22,207 nucleotides of DNA from a virus. Below are positions 1 to 5,225 of this stretch, piece by piece. The notes below the pieces were generated by a model. The model made no database searches, had not been told where the DNA came from, and saw nothing but the letters and a program-made list of their open reading frames with translations. Where the stretch lies: positions 1-22,207 of IMG/VR virus record IMGVR_UViG_3300020222_000193; one strand, given 5' to 3'. Within the stretch, counting starts at the first letter, position 1, and each line of letters begins with the position of its first letter. The translations under genes and the position numbers were made by a program.

Positions 1-1
1 C

Positions 2-196
2 ATCACGCTCGACGACGGGACATCGAATTGGCAACGGTTCCTCGGCCCGGCGGGACTCGCAAACGACATGAAATCTCGGGGGATGGCAACCGTAAAATGC
101 AACGCCAACGGCGACTACCGATACACGCTCGACGCGACCGGCTCGGGTACGTTCGACATTCCATCGTTCCGCTATCTTGCCGTCCGCGTCCGATAG
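2..196 (+). CDS. C-terminal fragment of an unidentified, probably structural protein
   Basis: The frame is open from the left edge to a TAG at 194-196 and gives the last 64 residues of a protein whose start lies outside the window. The fragment is rich in Gly, Thr and Asp and ends in a beta-type stretch (FDIPSFRYLAVRVR). This is typical of a small virion protein but not diagnostic. The stop codon overlaps the AGGAGG ribosome-binding site of the next gene, so the two genes are tightly linked. Its place upstream of the adaptor gene suggests a head-module protein (capsid, decoration or similar); this is inference from gene order. I do not recognise the family. Confidence 0.6.
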   Translation: MTLDDGTSNWQRFLGPAGLANDMKSRGMATVKCNANGDYRYTLDATGSGTFDIPSFRYLAVRVR

Positions 197-200
197 GAGG
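195..200 (+). promoter_or_regulatory. Strong Shine-Dalgarno AGGAGG fixing the start at 207
   Basis: A perfect AGGAGG sits 6 bases upstream of ATG 207 and overlaps the preceding stop codon. It supports ATG 207 over the in-frame TTG at 177, which would start inside the upstream gene with no ribosome site. Confidence 0.8.
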
Positions 201-206
201 CCCATC

Positions 207-665
207 ATGGCAATCACGCTCAAAGTCAACGCCGTCCGCCCCAACGCTGACGGAACCTCGCAGACCGTGTTCTTCACGATCACCGACGACGACGGCAAGG
301 ATCTCCGATACCACGCCGACACGCCCATCCTCGACGCCGCCGGCATCGTCGCCTACTTCGAGGCGAACAAGGACAAGCTCCACGTCCAAGTCCTCCGCGA
401 GTTCTGGCCCGACGCGGACATCGCCCCGTTCCAGAAGGATGGCGCGTCCGAACTCGAAGCCTTCAAGGCGTGGATCGCCGCCGGCCACAAAAACGCCGCC
501 GGGACGGACGAGGCCGGGAACCCGGCCTTCACGGTCATCGAGCGCCGACGCTGGCGCGACACGCATCCCGCATGGATCAAGCTCCTCGAGGACGTGAACG
601 CCGCGTCGTCGCTCCAGGACGTAAAGGCCGTCCTCCGCAAGATCGTCAAGGCCCTCGACAGATAG
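207..665 (+). CDS. Hypothetical protein, 152 aa, head-proximal
   Basis: The start ATG 207 is chosen because of the AGGAGG at 195-200; an in-frame TTG at 177 would add ten residues but lacks a ribosome site. The first 45 or so residues look like beta strands (MAITLKVNAVRPNADGTS, then VFFTITDDDG). The rest is probably helical, with a Trp-rich middle and a basic C-terminus (VLRKIVKALDR). No signal peptide or membrane segment is visible. The next gene follows after seven bases. I do not recognise the family. Its position between a probable virion gene and the tail genes suggests a minor virion or assembly protein, but nothing in the sequence shows this. Confidence 0.75.
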   Translation: MAITLKVNAVRPNADGTSQTVFFTITDDDGKDLRYHADTPILDAAGIVAYFEANKDKLHVQVLREFWPDADIAPFQKDGASELEAFKAWIAAGHKNAAGTDEAGNPAFTVIERRRWRDTHPAWIKLLEDVNAASSLQDVKAVLRKIVKALDR

Positions 666-672
666 TCCGACA

Positions 673-843
673 ATGAACGTCATCGACCGCGCCCGCTTCC
701 TGATGTTCGGGGATGCGGGAAAAGAAACACTCGAAAAAGAACGGGACGACACGGCGAAGGAGAAAGCCTCCGTCATCGTCCCCGCCAAATACTCGGCCAA
801 GCAGAGGCCGAAGTGGATGAAGGACAGGAAAAAGGAGAAATGA
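673..843 (+). CDS. Small charged protein, 56 aa
   Basis: A short open frame runs from ATG 673 to TGA 841-843. It fills a gap that would otherwise hold no gene. The product starts MNVIDRARFLMFGDAG and is dominated by Lys, Glu and Asp, ending in a cluster rich in Lys (KDRKKEK). Its end overlaps the start of the next gene by four bases (ATGA at 840-843), the same junction used throughout this window, which supports it as a real gene. No clear ribosome site precedes ATG 673, so the start is less certain than the frame. Function unknown. Confidence 0.6.
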   Translation: MNVIDRARFLMFGDAGKETLEKERDDTAKEKASVIVPAKYSAKQRPKWMKDRKKEK

Positions 844-1073
844 ACGGCAACAAAGCCTGGGGACGCCGGGCCACGACCTCGGCCGTCGTCATCATCTTGA
901 CGACCGTGGCCTACTACGTCTCCCTATTCAAGGGAATGGCTGTCGAGTGGTTCATCGAATACGCCAAGGTGATGATTTACATCTTGGGGTTCGTCGTCGG
1001 CGGGCTGACGATCACCGACGGCATCATGAATTGGCGGGCAAAAAATGGAGATATACCCGACAAGCGCGTATGA
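840..1073 (+). CDS. Small two-helix membrane protein, holin candidate, 77 aa
   Basis: The start ATG 840 overlaps the previous stop (ATGA) and follows a good AAGGAG at 832-837; the in-frame ATG at 813 would place nine residues inside the upstream gene. Two hydrophobic segments are visible, at about residues 11-30 (TSAVVIILTTVAYYVSLF) and 43-62 (KVMIYILGFVVGGLTI), joined by a short loop with Lys, Glu and Trp. The C-terminus is charged (WRAKNGDIPDKRV). Size and two-helix topology match class II-type phage holins, which make lesions in the inner membrane at lysis. However, the peptidase is about 10 kb away, so holin is an inference. It could also be another small virion or membrane protein. Confidence 0.7.
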   Translation: MNGNKAWGRRATTSAVVIILTTVAYYVSLFKGMAVEWFIEYAKVMIYILGFVVGGLTITDGIMNWRAKNGDIPDKRV

Positions 1074-1530
1074 CCACCATCGCTATCGGTCATGTGACCG
1101 ATGCGGCGGGCCGACATACAACGTCGTCATCGACTTTGATGCCGGGGCCGTTTGTCCGACCGTCGGAGAAACTTTGACCGGGGCGGCCTCCGGGGCAACG
1201 GGCGTGGTCGTCGAGACGAATCTTGTGTCGGGGACATACGCGGGCGGAGACGCCGCCGGGCGGGTTCTGCTGGAGACTCCGACCGGATACGACACCTTCC
1301 AGGGGACGTGCTTCAGCGACAATGAGGCCGTCACGGGGAGCGTCGGCGGGGTGGCCATGCTGACGGTTGACGGGGCCGGGGCTTTCAAGGTCAATGGGAG
1401 ACTTTACCCGGAGGGCGAAGTCAATAACATTGATGGACGATGGTTATGCCGCGAACACTACGAGAGGGAATATCCGAAAAAGGGGCTTGACGAGGCGTGG
1501 ATAGACGCGGACGAGGAAAGGAACGCATGA
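1045..1530 (+). CDS. Zinc-ribbon-like protein interrupted by a structural-type domain, 161 aa
   Basis: The start ATG 1045 overlaps the upstream gene by 29 bases and has only a weak ribosome site. Near the N-terminus is a CxxC pair (C17 and C20 in CDRCGG). Near the C-terminus is a CxxH pair (C135 and H138 in WLCREHYE). Together they would make a normal four-ligand zinc ribbon, but about 114 residues lie between them. The intervening segment, about residues 35-125, is Gly/Thr/Ala-rich with the pattern GETLTGAASGATG, which is common in phage structural proteins and probably beta-rich. The C-terminal tail is acidic. The stop overlaps the GroES-like start (ATGA at 1527). Metal binding is inferred from the ligand pattern; role unknown. 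Confidence 0.75.
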   Translation: MEIYPTSAYDHHRYRSCDRCGGPTYNVVIDFDAGAVCPTVGETLTGAASGATGVVVETNLVSGTYAGGDAAGRVLLETPTGYDTFQGTCFSDNEAVTGSVGGVAMLTVDGAGAFKVNGRLYPEGEVNNIDGRWLCREHYEREYPKKGLDEAWIDADEERNA

Positions 1531-1808
1531 AAATCAAACCGGCCGGGACAAGGATTTTCGTCGAGCTTCTAGCTGTCGAGGAGCGGCAGACGAAAGGCGG
1601 CATCTGGTTGCCCGACAAACACGCCGAGCAATCGCGGGTCGGGACCGTTCTGGGGGTCGGGCCGAAGGTGGTTGACTTCAAGCCGGGGGATCGGGTCGTC
1701 ATCCCGTTCTACAGCGGCATCGGGGTCGATTACCCCGGAAGCGGCTATCATTACGACACCCACCGATTCTTGGAGCAGACGGAGATTTGCGGCACGCTGG
1801 AGGAGTAG
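1527..1808 (+). CDS. GroES-like co-chaperonin, 93 aa
   Basis: The protein starts MKIKPAGTRIFVELL, matching the first strand of GroES (MKIRPLxDRV). At residues 24-29 it has GGIWLP, equivalent to the mobile-loop GGIVL of GroES, whose hydrophobic tripeptide docks on GroEL. The stretches VGTVLGVGP (38-46) and FKPGDRVVIPFYSG (51-64) match the remaining core of the fold. Length is close to the 97 residues of bacterial GroES. ATG 1527 is chosen because it overlaps the previous stop (ATGA) and follows AGGAAAGGA; an in-frame ATG at 1497 is less likely. Phage co-chaperonins such as T4 gp31 replace host GroES so that GroEL can fold the large capsid protein. By analogy this one should assist folding of a head or tail protein of this phage. 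Confidence 0.9.
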   Translation: MKIKPAGTRIFVELLAVEERQTKGGIWLPDKHAEQSRVGTVLGVGPKVVDFKPGDRVVIPFYSGIGVDYPGSGYHYDTHRFLEQTEICGTLEE

Positions 1809-2483
1809 ATGGGGGCCAAGTCGTTCACCAACTTCAAGGCCCATCTGAAACTTCGGATGGGCAACAATGACGCCTGGGACCCGTATTACGGGGAGTGGGT
1901 CAATTCGGCGTATAGATACCTGACGTCGCTTGACCGGGTCGCCAAGGCCGGTCGAAGCGCGTATTTCCCGCAGTTGGAGACAAGCGAGGACAAAACGACG
2001 ACGGCCGGGTATCCGTATGTCGCCGTGCCGTCGGACGCGCTGACGGTTCGGGAGTGTTTCGACGCGACGAACAAGACGCACTTAGAGTGGATGTCGTGGG
2101 GGGACTACGTCTCGCAGACGAACCGGGACGAGACGACCTCTCGCGGCAAACCGGCCAAGTGGCATCGTCGCGGCGCGTACATCTACCTGTATCCGACACC
2201 GGACGGCGAGCATACCATCAGGGCCTATTACCGGAAGTTGGTGGCCGACCTGTCGGGCGGGACGGACGTGACCGCCATCGGGGCCGAGTGGGACGACATC
2301 ATCTTGGAGTTGGCCCACTATTTCGCCCGGCTCTGGAACAACGAATACGACAAGGCCAAGGTCTCGCACGACGACGCCTTCAACCGGATCGCCCAACTGA
2401 TGACCGTCTATGACGACGAGGAGAAGGCGCGGCGCGAGGTCATGCGGCCGGACGAGCAAGGGACATGGCAACCGACGTATTGA
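1809..2483 (+). CDS. Head-to-tail adaptor protein (SU10/T7 gp11-like), 224 aa
   Basis: ATG 1809 directly follows the GroES-like stop and is preceded by GGAGGAG. The protein is mostly helical at both ends, with a central beta region containing YVAVPSDALTVREC, a Trp-rich stretch (LEWMSWGDYV), then PAKWHRRGAYIYLYPTPDG followed by IRAYYRKL. This order is characteristic of podovirus adaptor proteins that form a ring between portal and tail nozzle. The C-terminal helix (LAHYFARLWNNEYDKAK) also fits. The nozzle gene follows after two small genes, as expected for a tail module. The family call rests on recognised pattern and context, not on a search. The last 19 bases overlap the next gene. Confidence 0.75.
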   Translation: MGAKSFTNFKAHLKLRMGNNDAWDPYYGEWVNSAYRYLTSLDRVAKAGRSAYFPQLETSEDKTTTAGYPYVAVPSDALTVRECFDATNKTHLEWMSWGDYVSQTNRDETTSRGKPAKWHRRGAYIYLYPTPDGEHTIRAYYRKLVADLSGGTDVTAIGAEWDDIILELAHYFARLWNNEYDKAKVSHDDAFNRIAQLMTVYDDEEKARREVMRPDEQGTWQPTY

Positions 2484-2665
2484 ACCTGGAAGGGTGGTGG
2501 GAGGAGACGCTTTGGCATGACCGGGGCGTCCCGGCACTCATCAACGCCAGCTTCGAGGAGCGCGACCGGAACGCGGCGTTTACGGCCTTGATCGTGGTCG
2601 CGGCGAAATATCCCGAAGTCGGGAGAATCCTGGGGATGGAAACGCGAAAACTGGAGGGGGAATAA
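2465..2665 (+). CDS. Small hypothetical protein, 66 aa
   Basis: The frame starts at ATG 2465 inside the adaptor gene's last codons, preceded by AAGGGA, and ends at TAA 2663-2665 directly before the next ATG. The product is probably all helical: an N-terminal acidic Trp-rich part (NLEGWWEETLWHD), then FEERDRNAAFTALIVVAAKY, ending in a charged tail. No membrane segment or known motif is seen. Its position between adaptor and tail genes suggests a small tail or assembly factor. The tight fit to both neighbours supports it as a gene. Confidence 0.7.
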   Translation: MATDVLNLEGWWEETLWHDRGVPALINASFEERDRNAAFTALIVVAAKYPEVGRILGMETRKLEGE

Positions 2666-3055
2666 ATGGGCATAACAGTCACGGGGGCGGCCGAACTCGC
2701 TAATCTCTGCGGGAACGTCTCGACGCCGGTTTCGTTTACGTATGTTGCCTGCGGGACGGGGACGACGGCGTTCTCCAACGCGCAGACGGCCCTGGTTACG
2801 GAAATCACGGACTCCGGCCTTGAGCGGGCCGCCGCCACGCGGACCCGCGTCACGACGACCACGGCCAACGACACGGTACAGTTTGCGAAAACATGGACGG
2901 CCAGCGGGTCCAAGACGGTCAAGGAGGTCGGGGTGTTCAACGACGCATCGGCCGGAATCATGCTGGCGCGGACGAAGCTTACGTCGGAAAAAGTCCTCGA
3001 CAGCGGCGATTCCCATACGCTCATCTATAAGATCAAGTTCCCGGCGACGGCGTGA
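2666..3055 (+). CDS. Phage tail/virion structural protein, 129 aa
   Basis: ATG 2666 follows the previous stop with no gap and has a strong GGAGGGGG ribosome site at 2653-2660. The protein is Thr/Ala-rich and beta-type. It has the run VACGTGTTAFSNAQTALVTEI, a middle with GLERAAATRTRVT, then NDTVQFAKTW, a VKEVGVFNDAS segment and a final strand YKIKFPA. This pattern recurs in phage structural proteins often annotated as tail or tail-fibre-associated. Placed between adaptor and nozzle genes, it is probably a minor virion component; the exact role is unknown. Confidence 0.7.
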   Translation: MGITVTGAAELANLCGNVSTPVSFTYVACGTGTTAFSNAQTALVTEITDSGLERAAATRTRVTTTTANDTVQFAKTWTASGSKTVKEVGVFNDASAGIMLARTKLTSEKVLDSGDSHTLIYKIKFPATA

Positions 3056-3067
3056 CGGAGATGGAAA

Positions 3068-4336
3068 ATGCGGCTGACGTACCCGCTGAAGCCGATTTCC
3101 CATGCCGTATCCACGGAAAGCCCGTCGCTTTTCATGACGCCGGGGTTTTCCCCGTGGGCGTCCAACGGCAGAATCGAGCAGAAATCTTTTAAGAAACGAC
3201 CGGGGTATTTGATTGACCGGGCCGTGGGGCGGTTTATCTATGGGGTCCATCTCTTTCAGACCCTTGTCGGGTCGAGATACACGCTCTATTTGACGGACAC
3301 GGACCTCGCCAAAAAGGAGACGGGGACCGGGGAGACGTTCTCGTATGTGACGAAAACTTACACAACGGGTACAGTCTCAGGGGTTTCGGGCGCGAACGTC
3401 ACGGGAAACGGAACAGCGTGGGACACGAACGCCAAGGCCGGGGACAAGTTCATCATGGCCGCCGACTTGTCGGCCAACGTCGAGCCGGACGAACATTGGG
3501 CGACCATCCAGACGGTCGGCGGGGCGACGGCCATCACGCTTTCGGGGAACTACGCGGGCGCGACGACGACCGGGAACTACATCATCCGCCGCGTCTATTC
3601 CGTCCCGACCGACGAACGATGGTCCACGGCCATTCTCGATGACAAGTTTATCTTCACGAACGGGAATGTCAACGTCCAATACTACAACGGGTCCGGGGCG
3701 GCCGCCGACCTGGACGCGACCTATGCGGTCAAGGCCCGGTTCTGCATAGAATACGCCAACCGATTGTTTTTAGGGGACTATGAAGATTCGGTTGCGGGAC
3801 GCTTGCCGACGTCTATCCGATGGTCGAAGGAGGGCGATCCGACGACATGGGTGGACTCCACGGCCGGGGAATTGGACCTTATCGAGACGGAGGACTTCTT
3901 GGCGGGCCTCGGCAAGGTCGGCACGTATCTCGTCATTTACAAGCGGGATAACATCCACGTCTATACGCGGACGGGGGTCGCCACGAACCCGATAACGCTC
4001 GTGGCCCAGAGGCGGGGCATCGGTTGCGCCGCCCCGTATTCCATCATCGAGTTCATGGGGACGAACGCCTTTGTCGGCCGGGACGATTTCTACATGATGA
4101 ACGGCGATACGCCCATCCCCATCGGTGAGAAAATCCGGACCAAATTTTTCGACATCACGCCGGTCACGGCCGTCGAGAACGTCTGGGGGGCGCACGACCC
4201 GTTGCGGAACGAGTTGCTCTGGACGGCCTCGACGCTGGCCGGGAAATACGCCTTCGTCTATAACTACAAGCATAATGAATGGTATACGTATGAGTTCCCG
4301 GACGACATGACGGCATTTGGACGGGGGGCCTTGTGA
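3068..4336 (+). CDS. Tail nozzle / tail tube protein B-like, 422 aa
   Basis: The N-terminus carries FSPWASNGRIEQKSFKKRPGY. This Asn-Gly-Arg followed by a Lys-Arg-Pro-Gly-Tyr signature is typical of podovirus nozzle proteins (P22 gp10, SU10 nozzle, T7 gp12 families). The later part has repeated beta blades: FCIEYANRLFLGDY, IRWSKEGDPTTW, YLVIYKRDNIHVYTRTG, and a C-terminal YNYKHNEWYTYEFP. These fit a beta-propeller that forms the tail channel below the adaptor. At 422 residues it is much nearer P22 gp10 in size than T7 gp12 (794). An extra Gly/Thr-rich segment lies at about residues 100-175. ATG 3068 follows GGAG at 3057-3060. An ATG at 3061 is out of frame. Confidence 0.8.
   Translation: MRLTYPLKPISHAVSTESPSLFMTPGFSPWASNGRIEQKSFKKRPGYLIDRAVGRFIYGVHLFQTLVGSRYTLYLTDTDLAKKETGTGETFSYVTKTYTTGTVSGVSGANVTGNGTAWDTNAKAGDKFIMAADLSANVEPDEHWATIQTVGGATAITLSGNYAGATTTGNYIIRRVYSVPTDERWSTAILDDKFIFTNGNVNVQYYNGSGAAADLDATYAVKARFCIEYANRLFLGDYEDSVAGRLPTSIRWSKEGDPTTWVDSTAGELDLIETEDFLAGLGKVGTYLVIYKRDNIHVYTRTGVATNPITLVAQRRGIGCAAPYSIIEFMGTNAFVGRDDFYMMNGDTPIPIGEKIRTKFFDITPVTAVENVWGAHDPLRNELLWTASTLAGKYAFVYNYKHNEWYTYEFPDDMTAFGRGAL
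3369..3593 (+). other. Inserted beta domain within the nozzle protein
   Basis: Residues about 101-175 of the nozzle protein form a Gly/Thr/Ala-rich unit containing VTGNGTAWDTNAKAGDKF and HWATIQTVGG, ending in TGNYIIRRVY. It separates two blade-like regions and looks like a small module spliced into the propeller. Similar sequences occur in other phage tail and fibre proteins. Boundaries are approximate and the function is unknown. Confidence 0.45.
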
Positions 4337-4337
4337 C

Positions 4338-5225
4338 ATGGCTACTGCACCGACGAATCTTGTGGCGGCGGCAGACGGGTCCGGCATCCTGCTGACGTGG
4401 ACGAACGGGGAGACCTATGACACGGTAGAGGTTTGGCGGGATTGGGGGAGCGGGTATTTCCTGGCCGAGGAGCTTGTGGGAAGCCCGGAGTCGAAATACA
4501 TCTGGGAGGCTCCGAACGACACACGCTCGTCGTTCAAGGTCCGGGGATGGTCCGACTCTTACCCGCCCGGCGACAAATACAGCGACTTTACAAGCGATGT
4601 CTCCGTCGGCCAATTCGAGACGGAATGTTCCGACGAGTGCGCCGTGACGGATGCCGTGACGTCCGTATCCGCAAAGGTTACGGATGTAACCGATATTTGC
4701 GATGTCTCGGATTCGGTTACGAGCCGGGCCACCTACGTGACAACGATTCTGGACACCTGCGCCGTGACGGATTCCATCACGTCCACGCAGACCGTCCGTT
4801 CCCTCTATACGTTCTATTGGGGTTCGAGCGACGGGAACGTTTATGTTTATGACAACGGGCTTTTAAGCGACAATGGGGCCTCGATTCTCTCGTCGTGGAC
4901 GAGCAAGACCGTGGACTTTTCGGAGCTTCGCCCGGACCTTCACGACCGGTGGAAAACGCTTTACAAGGTGGACTTGACGTATAACGACCTGACGGCTTCC
5001 ACGCCGGTCATTCTCGGCGTCTCCAATGATGGCGGGGCGACGTTCACAAGCTACTCGGCGCAGGTCGGAACCGGCAGTCTGACCGTCGGACAACATACGT
5101 TCTGGATTGTCCCCATGACGGGGCAGTATTTCGTCTTTCGGGTCGAGTGGCCGTCGCCCGACAAGGAGTTCCAGCTTCTGGGGCTTGATGTCCAGGTCGA
5201 GGTCATGGGAGAGGCCGTGAGCTAA
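4338..5225 (+). CDS. Fibronectin III-containing tail protein with 20-residue repeats, 295 aa
   Basis: ATG 4338 follows the nozzle stop by one base; an in-frame ATG at 4317 lies inside the nozzle gene and is less likely. Residues 4-90 look like a fibronectin type III domain (APTNLVAAADGSGILLTWTN, then VEVWRDWGSGYF, ending FKVRGW). Residues 101-150 are three tandem 20-residue repeats each starting with Cys. The rest (about 155-295) is a beta-rich domain with LYTFYWGSSDGNVYVYDNG and ending FQLLGLDVQVEVMG. This resembles adhesion or nozzle-associated domains of phage tails. The stop overlaps the fibre start (TAATG). Likely a tail accessory protein joining nozzle and fibre; inferred from position. 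Confidence 0.7.
   Translation: MATAPTNLVAAADGSGILLTWTNGETYDTVEVWRDWGSGYFLAEELVGSPESKYIWEAPNDTRSSFKVRGWSDSYPPGDKYSDFTSDVSVGQFETECSDECAVTDAVTSVSAKVTDVTDICDVSDSVTSRATYVTTILDTCAVTDSITSTQTVRSLYTFYWGSSDGNVYVYDNGLLSDNGASILSSWTSKTVDFSELRPDLHDRWKTLYKVDLTYNDLTASTPVILGVSNDGGATFTSYSAQVGTGSLTVGQHTFWIVPMTGQYFVFRVEWPSPDKEFQLLGLDVQVEVMGEAVS
4638..4787 (+). repeat. Three 60-bp / 20-residue tandem repeats with Cys-Val-Ser/Thr-Asp core
   Basis: The units begin at Cys101, Cys121 and Cys141 (codons at 4638, 4698 and 4758) and read CAVTDAVTS, CDVSDSVTS and CAVTDSITS, exactly 20 residues apart. The DNA copies have diverged at many third positions, so the repeat is kept at protein level. Confidence 0.85.

Noticed and set aside
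3-800. 265-aa open frame on the minus strand
   Set aside because: It lies opposite well-supported plus-strand genes with ribosome sites and overlap junctions. High GC gives long antisense frames; the product has low-complexity Val/Gly/Asp composition.
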